From Microbispora triticiradicis (GTDB lineage Bacteria > Actinomycetota > Actinomycetes > Streptosporangiales > Streptosporangiaceae): 63,897 bases of DNA. Below the pieces are notes generated by a model. It saw only the letters and a program-made list of their open reading frames with translations. It had not been told where the DNA came from and searched no databases. Positions 50,823-59,638 of the stretch are shown here, one piece after another; within the stretch, counting starts at the first letter, position 1; the number at the start of each line of letters is the position of its first letter. Where the stretch lies: contig QFZU02000112.1 of the NCBI GenBank assembly GCA_003260025.2, forward strand, positions 1 through 63,897, given 5' to 3'. The position numbers and the translations under genes are program-made.

Positions 50823-53534
50823 ATGGCGAGACCCCCCATCCGCTCCGTACACCAGAGAATCCTGACCGCCGGTGCGGCGATCGTGACGGCGCTGGCCGGC
50901 GTCACGATCGCGACGGCGCCGACGGCGCAGGCGGCGCCCCCTCCGGCCAGGCCGCAGGGCCCGTGTGACATCTACGCCGCCGGCGGCACCCCCTGTGTGA
51001 CCGCCCACAGCACCACCCGGGCGCTGTACGCCTCCTACGACGGCCCGCTCTACCAGGTCAGGCGGACATCGGACGACAGGGTCAGGGACATCGGCGTCGT
51101 CGCCCCCGTCGGCGGGGCATACCCCGACGCGGGCGGATACGCCGACGCCGACAGGCAGGACTCGTTCTGCGAGGACACGGTCTGCCTGATCACCACGATC
51201 TACGACCAGTCCGGCAAGGGCAACCACCTCTACCAGGCGCCCCCCGGCACCTTCCGGGGTCCCGCCGTCGGTGGATTCGACACCCTCTCGATCGCGGACA
51301 TGGCGCCGATCACGCTCGGCGGCCACCGGGTGTACGGCACCTACATCATGCCGGGCATGGGGTATCGCAACAACAACGCCACCGGCCTCGCGAAGGGGGA
51401 CGAGCCGGAGGGCATCTACTACGTCATCGACGGCAAGCACTACGACAGCGGCTGCTGCTTCGACTACGGCAACTCCTCGACGAACGGCCGCGCCGTGGGC
51501 ACCGGCACCATGGAGACCACCTACTTCGGCACCGCCACCGCCTGGGGGAGCGGCAGCGGACCGGGTCCGTGGATCATGGCCGACATGGAGGCGGGCCTGT
51601 TCTCCGGATACAACGCGAAGCAGAACCCGGCCGACCCCACCATCGACTCCTGGCGGTTCGTCACCGCCGTCGTCGACGGCGGCGGCGGGAACCAGTGGGA
51701 CCTGCGCGGCGGCAACGCGCAGGAGGGCCCCCTCACGACCTACTACAGCGGAATCCGCCCCGGTTCGCTGACCAACGCCAGCTACTACCCGATGCACAAG
51801 AAGGGCGCCGTCCTCCTGGGCACCGGCGGCGACAACGGCAACGGCTCGTCCGGCACCTTCTACGAAGGGGTCATGACGACGGGTTACCCGTCGGAGGCCA
51901 CGACGGACGCGGTGCAGGCCAACATCGTCGCCGCCAGGTACGACGTGCAGCGGCTGGCCCTGTCGCGAGTCACGACCTTCACCCCGAACTCGTCGCAGGA
52001 CGTCACCGAGACGTTCACGAACACCACGGGGGAGGCCGCGCTGAACGTCAACCTGAGCCTGGCCGCGCCCAAGAAGTGGACCGTCCGGGTCAAGGGCACC
52101 GATGACACATCCGCGACGTTCGGCCGGGTCGAGCCGGGTGAGAGCGTGCGGGCCACCTTCACCGTCACCTCGGCGGCGGAGACCGGCGCGGGCTTCCTGG
52201 TCGGCGAGGGCAAGTATGTCAACTCCGCCGGCCGGAACAGGCAGTCCACCGAGATCACCCAGGCGGTGCGGAGCGCCCTCCCGATCAGGATCAACGAGGT
52301 CCGCTTCCGTACCAGCACCAACGCGACCGACCAGTTCGTCGAGCTCTACAACGCCTCGGGCGCCGAGGTCGACCTCTCCGGCTGGACCCTGACCAACACC
52401 CCGAGCGGCTCGGCCGCCACCACCCTGGCGCGGATCCCGGCCGGGACGAGGCTCGCGAGCGGCGACTACTACCTGCTCGGCCTGTCCGGCTCGGGAGTGG
52501 CGGCCCCGGTGAGCAAGGGTGCGACCGTCGTCAACGTCAGGAGCACGACCGGCTTCGCGGCCGGCCAGCAGGTCGACATCGGCACCGGCTCCGGCCGGGA
52601 GACCCGTACGGTCCAGCAGGTCGGGACGGCGGCCACCGCGGCGACGACGCTGTTCATCCCCGTCTCCACCGGGCCGTGGATCACGATTCCCCGCGGCTCG
52701 TCTAACGTGCCGGTCACGAACGCGGCCGGCTTCGCGGTCGGCGACCGGATCGGCATCGACACGGGCGAGAACTACGAGCAGGCCACGGTCACCGCGGTCG
52801 GCAAGGCGGCCACGCAGACGACCCTGTCGGCGGCGGCGTCCGCGGGCGCGACCAACATCAAGGTCGCGGCCGACGCCAACATGACGGTCGGCGACACCCT
52901 GACGGTGGACACGGGCGAGAACAAGGAGGAGGTCAGCGTCGCCGCCGTCGGCACCACCGGCGCGAACGGCACGGGCGTCGACCTCGCCGCCCCGCTGCGG
53001 CTCGCCCACGAGCAGGGCGTCGACGTGTCCGACCGCGGAACGGGCATCAGCTTCTCGCCGCGGACGAAGGAGCCGCACACGAGCGGGGTGTCCGTGCAGG
53101 CGCTCGGCAGCGGCATCACCCTCGACCGTCCGCTCGACAACGGTCACGAGATCGGCGCGGCCGTGGTGAATCCCCTGGTCACGACGACCGGCTACCAGGG
53201 GCAGCAGGCGCCCGACCAGTGGTTCGGAGGCGCCCTCTCCACCGGCGCCGGTTCGATCGCGCTGCGGGACGGCACCGGCGCGGTGGTCGTCGACGCCGTC
53301 GTCTACGGATCCCAGCAGAGCAGTTCGAGCGGCAACGGGACCATCACCAGCCCCGAGCTCGCCGTCCTGGAAGCCGACCAGGGCGGGGGCGGCTGCATCG
53401 CGGTGGTGGCGGGCGCGGCCGCCGGTGCCGGACGGAGCAACGCCCGCTGGCCCGACGGAAACGACACCGACAGTCTCTGCCGCGACTTCGTCACCACCAA
53501 CGTGCCCACGCCCGGCGCGGCCAACGCGAGGTGA
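50823..53534 (+). CDS. Secreted GH54-type alpha-L-arabinofuranosidase with lamin-tail domain
   Basis: 903 residues. Signal peptide to TAQAA. Catalytic ArabB domain (residues 45-390): GPCDIYAAGGTPCVTAHSTT, LITTIYDQSGKGNHLY and GCCFDYGNSSTNGRAVGTGT with the catalytic region near 195-215. Then a NEW3-like beta domain (400-490, VTETFTNTTGEAALNVNLSL), then a lamin-tail domain (INEVRFRTSTNATDQFVELY near 500) interrupted by three about 40-residue repeats and completed near 800-835 with GALSTGAGSIALRDGTG. GGAGGAAC ribosome site. Releases arabinose from arabinoxylan. LacI operators in front. Confidence 0.88.
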   Translation: MARPPIRSVHQRILTAGAAIVTALAGVTIATAPTAQAAPPPARPQGPCDIYAAGGTPCVTAHSTTRALYASYDGPLYQVRRTSDDRVRDIGVVAPVGGAYPDAGGYADADRQDSFCEDTVCLITTIYDQSGKGNHLYQAPPGTFRGPAVGGFDTLSIADMAPITLGGHRVYGTYIMPGMGYRNNNATGLAKGDEPEGIYYVIDGKHYDSGCCFDYGNSSTNGRAVGTGTMETTYFGTATAWGSGSGPGPWIMADMEAGLFSGYNAKQNPADPTIDSWRFVTAVVDGGGGNQWDLRGGNAQEGPLTTYYSGIRPGSLTNASYYPMHKKGAVLLGTGGDNGNGSSGTFYEGVMTTGYPSEATTDAVQANIVAARYDVQRLALSRVTTFTPNSSQDVTETFTNTTGEAALNVNLSLAAPKKWTVRVKGTDDTSATFGRVEPGESVRATFTVTSAAETGAGFLVGEGKYVNSAGRNRQSTEITQAVRSALPIRINEVRFRTSTNATDQFVELYNASGAEVDLSGWTLTNTPSGSAATTLARIPAGTRLASGDYYLLGLSGSGVAAPVSKGATVVNVRSTTGFAAGQQVDIGTGSGRETRTVQQVGTAATAATTLFIPVSTGPWITIPRGSSNVPVTNAAGFAVGDRIGIDTGENYEQATVTAVGKAATQTTLSAAASAGATNIKVAADANMTVGDTLTVDTGENKEEVSVAAVGTTGANGTGVDLAAPLRLAHEQGVDVSDRGTGISFSPRTKEPHTSGVSVQALGSGITLDRPLDNGHEIGAAVVNPLVTTTGYQGQQAPDQWFGGALSTGAGSIALRDGTGAVVVDAVVYGSQQSSSSGNGTITSPELAVLEADQGGGGCIAVVAGAAAGAGRSNARWPDGNDTDSLCRDFVTTNVPTPGAANAR

Positions 53535-53554
53535 CCTGACACATCCCCGGCCGC

Positions 53555-53588
53555 TTCCGGTGCCCGCCGCGAACGGTGGGCACCGGAA
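53555..53588. terminator. Terminator after the arabinofuranosidase gene
   Basis: TTCCGGTGCCC and GGGCACCGGAA form an 11-bp perfect stem (loop GCCGCGAACGGT). It starts 20 bp after the stop. Confidence 0.75.
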
Positions 53589-53617
53589 CCGGCGGCCCGA
53601 ACGCGGGCGACGTGAGC

Positions 53618-53652
53618 GGACGACCACAGGCAGAAAGCTCCTGTGGTCGTCC
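53618..53652. terminator. Second terminator hairpin between convergent genes
   Basis: GGACGACCACAGG and its complement with loop CAGAAAGCT. It probably serves the minus-strand lipoprotein gene that ends at 53720. Confidence 0.75.
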
Positions 53653-53719
53653 GTCTGCGTTCGCCGGTCTGCGTTCGCCCACCTCTGGCCGTCCGTCGCT
53701 GCCGAGGAGGCCGGGGAGC

Positions 53720-54727
53720 CTAACGTGGAGCGGTGCGCACCCCGGTCACGGCGAACCGTTCGACGTCGGCGATGTGACCGCCGGTGCTCGCGACGATGGT
53801 CACCGTCCGGCCCGGGGCGGCACGGAAGTCGAGGGTGGTGGACCAAGGGCGGTTCTCGCCGCCCGCCGAGACGCAGCAGCGCTCGCCGAGCGGGCCGGTG
53901 CCACCGGCGCCGCGCGCCTGCACCCGGACGCTCTCGTCCACACCGGTGATCTTGCCGCCGACCTTCACGGGGGAGGAGACGGAACTGCCGTACCGGGGGG
54001 TGGTGAGGGAGAAGGTGGTGTCGTCGGTGCCCACCACCTCCCAGGGAGCGTCGCCACCGGTGCCGAACCTCACCAGGTGGATGACGGAGGCGATGCCGGG
54101 ACGACCGCCGCCCTCGCCGCGGATGCCGACGGAGACGCGGGCGTGCGCGCCGTCGACGGTGCTGTCGACCAGCTGGTCGATCCCCTTGAACCCCAGGTAT
54201 CCCTGGGTGAAGGCGAGAGCGGTCTGCCCGGCGTCCAGATGCCAGGGCTGGTGCCCGCCCGCGCGGTAGCTCCGCTGCCAGTCGCGCACCTGCGTCTCGT
54301 CGGCGAACGGCCACAGCGGCTGGTAGCGGCCTGCCACCAGGGGGCCGCCTGAGGGGGTGGCGAGGGCGGGCGAGGGAGCCGGAGTGCCGGTCACGGCCGC
54401 CGAGGGCACCGCGAGAGCCGAGCCGGACGACGGGCCTGTGGACGTCGCGGCTGACGTGGCCGCCGATTCGGCGGCGGGGGACGACCCCGGGCCCGTACCG
54501 CACGCCGCCGCGAGGAACCCCAGCGTGGCCAGCACCGGGGCCAGCACGGCGGGCGGCCGGCGGCGGATCCGGCCGGGCGCGGACGGCGCGCCGGAAGGGG
54601 ACGTGCCTGCCACGGGCGTCCGCCAGAGGATGCGGCCGGGTGCGGGCGGCGAGCCGGACTGGGGCGCGTCCAGGCGCGCTCCGCTCCGCGACCGGTGAGT
54701 TGCGTTGGTCCTGTCACCACACGGCAT
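53720..54727 (-). CDS. Lipoprotein with C-terminal Gmad2-like domain
   Basis: About 335 residues. Lipobox LGFLAAACGTG (Cys near residue 76) following a hydrophobic segment VLAPVLATLG. After a Ser/Thr/Ala-rich linker comes a domain of unknown type (YQPLWPFADETQVRDWQRSY). A C-terminal immunoglobulin-like Gmad2 region (SSPVKVGGKITGVDESVRVQ, near 245) ends the protein. The start is uncertain: the ATG gives a long basic and Pro-rich N-region, and a GTG near 54613 would give a shorter one. Exported, lipid-anchored. Function unknown. Confidence 0.65.
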   Translation of the reverse strand: MPCGDRTNATHRSRSGARLDAPQSGSPPAPGRILWRTPVAGTSPSGAPSAPGRIRRRPPAVLAPVLATLGFLAAACGTGPGSSPAAESAATSAATSTGPSSGSALAVPSAAVTGTPAPSPALATPSGGPLVAGRYQPLWPFADETQVRDWQRSYRAGGHQPWHLDAGQTALAFTQGYLGFKGIDQLVDSTVDGAHARVSVGIRGEGGGRPGIASVIHLVRFGTGGDAPWEVVGTDDTTFSLTTPRYGSSVSSPVKVGGKITGVDESVRVQARGAGGTGPLGERCCVSAGGENRPWSTTLDFRAAPGRTVTIVASTGGHIADVERFAVTGVRTAPR

Positions 54728-54857
54728 TCCGCCAGGCACGATGCTCGCTCCCGCCCGAGACGTCTCCTGACAGAGAGCATGCCCGCCGGAAGCCTCTCGA
54801 TCCATGGAGTTCGCGATGTCTGGCGGGCCTGCCGCCCAGGAGGCACGGCAGGCGGCG

Positions 54858-54888
54858 GAAGTCCCGGGGTGACGGGACTTTCGACCGC
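54858..54888. promoter_or_regulatory. Inverted repeat and DosR-like site before the second USP gene
   Basis: AAGTCCCG and CGGGACTT (54859-54866 and 54873-54880) form an 8-bp inverted repeat. CGGGACTTTCGACCGC at 54873-54888 matches the DosR consensus SGGGACTWWAGTCCCS at 13 of 16 positions. It fits control by a DevR-type regulator. Confidence 0.45.
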
Positions 54889-55012
54889 TGTGCGACGGGC
54901 AGCGGACACGGTGCGATGGTCGCCGGGAGCGGTGTCCCCGCGCCCGCGAGCCGCACGACGTCCGCGAGCCGCCGAGCATCGCGAGCCGCTGAGCACAGGG
55001 AGGAAACGGACC

Positions 55013-55882
55013 ATGACCGGACTGGTCATCGCCGCCGTCGACGGATCGAAGCCCGCGACGGCGGCGCTGGAGTGGGCGGCGGACGACGCGCGGCGCAGGG
55101 GGGCCGCCCTGCGCATCGTCCACGTACGCGAGCCGTGGGCGCACCAGTACCCGTTCCACGCCGTGGAGGGGTTCGCCGACTCCTACGGCGAGTTCTGCGA
55201 AGGGGTGCTGGCCGCGGCCGCGGAGCGCGCACGTCAGGTCGCCCCGGACCTGGAGGTGACGGCGGAACTCGCCGAGGGGACGGTCGTCGAGACGCTGCGC
55301 GCCGCGTCGGCCGGGGCCGACGCGCTCGTGGTCGGCAGCCGGGGGACCGGGGGCTTCTCCGGCCTGGTCCTCGGGTCGGTCGGCCTGGGCCTCACCGGGC
55401 ACGCCCCGGTCCCCGTCGTGGTCGTACGCAGGCCGCACCGCGACGAGTATCACGAGGTCGTCGTCGGTTTCGACGGATCGCCTCACTCGGAGGCCGCGCT
55501 GGAGTTCGCCTTCGAGGAGGCGCGGGCGCGCCGGGCCCGGGTGCACGCCGTCTACGCGTGGGAGGCGCCGATCTTCTCCCCCTTCGCCACCGGCTACATA
55601 GCGACGATGCACGAGGCCTTCGAGGAGGAGTCGCGCTCGGCCCGGCTGCGACTGGCGCCGTGGCGCGAGAAGCACCCGGACGTCCCGCTCGTCGAGTCGG
55701 CGGTCTTCGGGCACCCGGTTCCCGCGCTCGCCGAGGCGTCGCTCGTCGCCGACCTCGTCGTCGTCGGGTCGCGGGGGCTGGGCGGCGTGCGCGGCGCGCT
55801 GCTCGGCTCGGTCAGCCACGCCGTACTGCACCGCGCGCACTGCCCCGTCGCGGTCGTACGGCCCCCGGAGGGGACACGTTGA
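55013..55882 (+). CDS. Tandem-domain universal stress protein
   Basis: 289 residues, two UspA domains: LVIAAVDGSKPATAALEWA at 4-22 and EVVVGFDGSPHSEAALEFA near 146. Both nucleotide signatures are complete: VVGSRGTGGFSGLVLGSVG near 105 and VVGSRGLGGVRGALLGSVS near 254. The ATG has GGGAGGAAA in front. It sits behind the candidate DosR box. This copy, unlike the one at 47.7 kb, has an intact first domain. Confidence 0.92.
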   Translation: MTGLVIAAVDGSKPATAALEWAADDARRRGAALRIVHVREPWAHQYPFHAVEGFADSYGEFCEGVLAAAAERARQVAPDLEVTAELAEGTVVETLRAASAGADALVVGSRGTGGFSGLVLGSVGLGLTGHAPVPVVVVRRPHRDEYHEVVVGFDGSPHSEAALEFAFEEARARRARVHAVYAWEAPIFSPFATGYIATMHEAFEEESRSARLRLAPWREKHPDVPLVESAVFGHPVPALAEASLVADLVVVGSRGLGGVRGALLGSVSHAVLHRAHCPVAVVRPPEGTR

Positions 55883-55998
55883 TTGTGTGATCTACAACGT
55901 AAAGGCGATGGCCCTGTGCCGATCCCTCCCGCCGGGTCACCACGAGTACCGTCCCCCGCGGCGACATCGCCGGACGAGAGCGTGGGAATGCCGATGAC

Positions 55999-56550
55999 AT
56001 GGACGTCGAGGCGGGCACGTACGCGCTGGGGCCCAGGTCGGGGCGGTTGCTGGTCCTCACCGGCCGCGCCGGTCTGGGCGCGAAGGCCGGGCATGACCTG
56101 ACGATCGAGGTCACCAGGTGGCGGGGCGAAGCGGTGGTGGCACCGGACGACCCGGCGGCCTCCCGGGTCTCGCTGGAGGTCGAGACGGCCTCGATGCGGG
56201 TCAGGGAGGGCACGGGCGGGGTCAAACCGCTCACCGACTCCGACCGGGTCGAGATCGAGAAGAACATGCGGGAGAAGGTCCTCAGGTCGGACCGGCATCC
56301 CACGATCACGTTCCGGTCGACGCGTGTCGGGGGCGACCCCGGGGCGTTCCGCGTCGAGGGCGACCTGACCATCGCGGGCGTGACCCGGCCGGTCGCCGTC
56401 GAGGGAGCGCTCACCGGCGGGCGGGCCCGCGGCCGGGCCACCGTCGTGCAGTCGGAGTGGGGCATCCGCCCCTACTCCGCGTTCTTCGGCGCGCTCAGGC
56501 TGCGCGACGAGGTCGAAGTGATCTTCGACGTGCGGCTTGTGCCGGGCTGA
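55999..56550 (+). CDS. YceI-family protein
   Basis: 183 residues, a beta-barrel lipid-binding fold: MDVEAGTYALGPRSGRLLVL, GLGAKAGHDLTIEVTRWRG (near 25), VEIEKNMREKVLRSDRHPTI (near 84) and a late EVEVIFDVRLV strand. No signal peptide, so probably cytoplasmic. It binds polyprenyl or other apolar ligands and is stress related in several bacteria. The start at ATG 55999 is weakly supported. Confidence 0.87.
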   Translation: MDVEAGTYALGPRSGRLLVLTGRAGLGAKAGHDLTIEVTRWRGEAVVAPDDPAASRVSLEVETASMRVREGTGGVKPLTDSDRVEIEKNMREKVLRSDRHPTITFRSTRVGGDPGAFRVEGDLTIAGVTRPVAVEGALTGGRARGRATVVQSEWGIRPYSAFFGALRLRDEVEVIFDVRLVPG

Positions 56551-56575
56551 GGCGCCGATCGTGCACCATGGAGGG

Positions 56576-57493
56576 GTGAACCGGCTTCCAATGGCGCGAG
56601 CCATCAAGCAGACCGCCGAGCAGGCCAGCCAGCGGACCGCCGAGCAGGCCAGCCAGCGGACCGCCGAGCAGACCGGCGAGCGGTGGAGCATGCTGGCCGA
56701 TCTCGTGGCGGACGGCGACGTGGTGGTGCTCAGCGGGGCGGGCCTGTCCACCGAGTCCGGCATCCCGGACTACCGCGGAGAGACCGGACGCAGGCGCAGA
56801 GCCGACCCGATGACCTATCACACCTTCGTGAGCAGCGCCTCCGCCCGCCGGCGCTACTGGGCCCGCAGCCATCTGGGCTGGCGGCACATCGTGGAGGCCG
56901 CCCCCAACGCCGGTCACCGCGCGGTCGCCGAACTGCAGCGCCGCGGGCTCGTCGCCGGGGTCATCACGCAGAACGTGGACGGCCTGCACGAGGCCGCCGG
57001 CGCGCACGGGGTGATCGAGCTGCACGGCAGCCTGCACCGGGTGCGCTGCCTCGGCTGCGGTCACCGCGGCGCCCGCCACGAACTGGACCGGCGGCTGCGT
57101 GCGGAGAACCCCGGCTGGCACCCCCGCACCGCGCTGATCAACCCCGACGGCGACGCCGTGCTGACCACCGCCGAGATCGAGACCTTCCGTACGGTGGACT
57201 GCGAGGGCTGCGGCGGAGTGCTCAAACCCGACGTGGTGTTCTTCGGCGAGAACGTCCCGCCGTCGCGGGTGCAGGAGTGCTACGCGCTGACCGAGCGGGC
57301 CGGCCTGTTGCTGGTCCTGGGGTCCTCGCTGACCGTGATGTCCGGTTACCGATTCGTACGGCACGCCGCCGCCCGCTCGATCCCTGTTGCGATCATCAAC
57401 CAGGGGCCGACCCGAGGCGACGGCGAGGCGCTGATGACCTTCGACGCCCCGCTCGGCCCGGCTCTGACCACCCTCCTGGGAGACCTGGCCTAG
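56576..57493 (+). CDS. NAD-dependent protein deacylase, Sir2 family
   Basis: 305 residues. NAD loop [20 protein letters not shown] (near 46), catalytic THR/ASN site [20 protein letters not shown] (near 130) with active His in LHGSLHRV, zinc cysteines CLGC and CEGC, and the [10 protein letters not shown] motif near 250. It removes acyl groups from lysine. The GTG start is close to GGAGG; ATG 56591 is the alternative. An in-frame 24-bp repeat gives AEQASQRT twice before the domain. Confidence 0.91.
   Translation: MNRLPMARAIKQTAEQASQRTAEQASQRTAEQTGERWSMLADLVADGDVVVLSGAGLSTESGIPDYRGETGRRRRADPMTYHTFVSSASARRRYWARSHLGWRHIVEAAPNAGHRAVAELQRRGLVAGVITQNVDGLHEAAGAHGVIELHGSLHRVRCLGCGHRGARHELDRRLRAENPGWHPRTALINPDGDAVLTTAEIETFRTVDCEGCGGVLKPDVVFFGENVPPSRVQECYALTERAGLLLVLGSSLTVMSGYRFVRHAAARSIPVAIINQGPTRGDGEALMTFDAPLGPALTTLLGDLA
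56612..56674 (+). repeat. 24-bp in-frame tandem repeat at the start of the Sir2 gene
   Basis: Two identical copies of ACCGCCGAGCAGGCCAGCC plus five bases, and a partial third. It encodes TAEQASQR repeats. Confidence 0.88.
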
Positions 57494-57514
57494 AGGACCA
57501 CGACGGGCGCCGGG

Positions 57515-58474
57515 TCAGCTCCAGGGCAGGGCGGCGCGGCGGGCCCAGTAGGTCTCCGGGTCTTCCGCCGGCTCGGCCAGCGTCTTCTCGGCCTCGTCGT
57601 CCCAGATCACGCCGAGCGCCGCGAGATTCTCGCCGAGCTGGCCGATCGTGGCCGCGCCGCTCAGCACGCTACCCGCCCACGGGCGGGCGAGCACGGCGGC
57701 CAGCGCGAGGGCGTCCGGGGTGACGCCCCGCTCGCGGGCGGCGCGGACCAGCGCGGGCGGCGCGCCGCGAGCCGTCAACCGGCCGTTGGCCACGCCCTCC
57801 TTGACGATGACGCCGAGCCCGGCGGCGTGCGCCCGGGCCAGGGCGTCGCCCGCCGAACGCTCCAGCAGGTTCCACGTCGACTGCACCGTGTCGAACAGTC
57901 CCGTCGCGACCGCCTTGTCGATCGTGTCCGCCTGCGCGGGCCCGGTGGTGGACAGGCCGACGGCGACGCCCTGGTCGCGCAGCGCACGCAGCTCGCCGAG
58001 CACGTCCTCGTCGTCGAGCACGCCGCTGCCGATCGTGGCGGAGTGGATCTGGTAGAGCGACAGGTGGTCCCCGAGCAGTTCCCGCGTCTCGCCGAGCTGG
58101 CGGCGCAGCCGGGCGGCCGACAGGTCCTTCACCTCGTGGCGGTCGGCGTCCATCCGCCAGCCGCCCACGTACTCGTACCCCCACTTGGAGCCGACGACGA
58201 CCTCCCGCGCGGGGACCCCCCGGTCGGCGAGCCAGCCCGCGAGGAACTCCTCGGCGCGTCCGTAGGAGCGCGCGGTGTCGAAGTAGCGCACGCCGGCCGC
58301 CCAGGCGGCGTCCAGCACCTCCCAGGTGCGCGCCCGCATCGCCGCGACGTCCCGGCCGGGCCCGAGGTCCTCGTCGCGCCCGAGCGTGATGTACGCGGGG
58401 CGCCCGAGCGCCGCGAGCCCGAGACCCATCGGGGTGACCTGGAGGCGGCTGCGGCCCAGCGGCCGGCGGAGCAT
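57515..58474 (-). CDS. Aldo/keto reductase
   Basis: 319 residues. AKR barrel residues: Asp in VRYFDTARSYGRAEEFLAGW (Asp/Tyr, near 63), catalytic Lys in GSKWGYEYVGG (near 95) and His in YQIHSATIGSG (near 140); NADPH end in GSVLSGAATIGQLGENL (near 265). Convergent with the Sir2 gene. The start ATG gives MLRRPLGRS; a GTG three codons upstream is possible. Substrate unknown. Confidence 0.9.
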   Translation of the reverse strand: MLRRPLGRSRLQVTPMGLGLAALGRPAYITLGRDEDLGPGRDVAAMRARTWEVLDAAWAAGVRYFDTARSYGRAEEFLAGWLADRGVPAREVVVGSKWGYEYVGGWRMDADRHEVKDLSAARLRRQLGETRELLGDHLSLYQIHSATIGSGVLDDEDVLGELRALRDQGVAVGLSTTGPAQADTIDKAVATGLFDTVQSTWNLLERSAGDALARAHAAGLGVIVKEGVANGRLTARGAPPALVRAARERGVTPDALALAAVLARPWAGSVLSGAATIGQLGENLAALGVIWDDEAEKTLAEPAEDPETYWARRAALPWS

Positions 58475-58573
58475 CTCGTACACGACGCCCCACGTTAGTG
58501 GACCTCCGCGATCGGGTACGCCGACAGGCCCCGGCCTGCCCGACGATGCACCCGAGCCAGAGGCGGTGGGAGC

Positions 58574-59626
58574 GTGACGGAACCGGTGGTGGCGCGTCCG
58601 TGCGCCGCGGACGTGCTCACCCGTACGCGCGACCTGCTCGATCCCGCGCTGCGCCGCGCGGTGGGCACGCTGCCGCACTCGATGCGCCGCGTGGCCGGAT
58701 ATCACTTCGGCTGGTGGGACGCCCGGGAGCGGCCGGTCGGCGGCGCGGGCGGCGGCAAGGCGCTGCGGCCGGCGTTCACGCTGCTGGCGGCGGAGGGCGC
58801 CGGGGGAGAGGCGACGGCGGCGCTGCCCGCCGCCGTGGCGGTGGAACTGGTGCACAACTTCTCGCTGATCCACGACGACGTGATGGACGGCGACCGGGTC
58901 CGCCGGCACCGGCCCACCGCCTGGGCCGTGTTCGGACGCGCCCAGGCGATCCTGGCGGGCGACTCGCTGCTGGCGCTGGCGTTCGCCGTGCTCGCCACCG
59001 GAACGGACGGCGGGCCGGACAGCGCGGCAGACGGCAGGACGGACGGCGTGCCGGTGCTGGCCGGGCACGTGCAGTCGCTGCTGGACGGCCAGAGCGCCGA
59101 TCTCGACTTCGAGGAGCGCGCCGAGGTGGGCCTGGAGGCGTGTGTGCGGATGGCGGAGGGCAAGACCGCGGCCCTCTTCCGGTGCGCCTGCGCCCTCGGC
59201 GCGCTGTACGGCGGCGCCACCCCCGATCAGTCCGTGCTGCTGAAGGCGTACGGCGAGCGCGTGGGGCTGGCCTTCCAGATCGTGGACGACCTGCTCGGCA
59301 TCTGGGGCGACCCGGCGGTCACCGGCAAGGCGGTGCATTCCGATCTGCGTAACCGGAAGAAGTCCCTGCCGGTCGTCGCCGCGCTGGCCTCGGGCACCCC
59401 GGCGGGCGCCGCGCTCGCCGCCCTTTACCGCCGTCCCGTCGCGGAGCCCGACCTGGCGCGGGCGGCGCGACTGGTGGAGGAGGCGGGCGGGCGCGCCTGG
59501 AGCCTCGCCAGGGTGGACGGCCTGCTGACCGAGGCGCTGGAGTCGCTGCGGGCGGCGGGGCTGACGCCGGAGGCCGCCGCGGGGCTGGAGGCGCTGGCCC
59601 GGCTGGCCGCCGACCGGGACCGCTGA
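58574..59626 (+). CDS. Polyprenyl (geranylgeranyl-type) diphosphate synthase
   Basis: 350 residues. First aspartate-rich motif HDDVMDGDRVRRHRPT (DDxxD near 98), second FQIVDDLLGIWGD (near 238), and the KALRPAFTLLAAEG entry segment near 63. It adds isopentenyl units to make C15-C20 or longer prenyl diphosphates. No terpene synthase is next to it. GTG start with GGGAGC in front. It may serve carotenoid, menaquinone or terpenoid production. Confidence 0.92.
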   Translation: MTEPVVARPCAADVLTRTRDLLDPALRRAVGTLPHSMRRVAGYHFGWWDARERPVGGAGGGKALRPAFTLLAAEGAGGEATAALPAAVAVELVHNFSLIHDDVMDGDRVRRHRPTAWAVFGRAQAILAGDSLLALAFAVLATGTDGGPDSAADGRTDGVPVLAGHVQSLLDGQSADLDFEERAEVGLEACVRMAEGKTAALFRCACALGALYGGATPDQSVLLKAYGERVGLAFQIVDDLLGIWGDPAVTGKAVHSDLRNRKKSLPVVAALASGTPAGAALAALYRRPVAEPDLARAARLVEEAGGRAWSLARVDGLLTEALESLRAAGLTPEAAAGLEALARLAADRDR

Positions 59627-59638
59627 GGCGCCTGAGGT

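Noticed and set aside
50787-54503. A 1238-codon open frame on the minus strand
   Set aside because: It is antisense to the arabinofuranosidase with its signal peptide and domains, and its residues are the Arg/Gly/Val-rich shadow of GC-rich third positions. No domain is recognisable.
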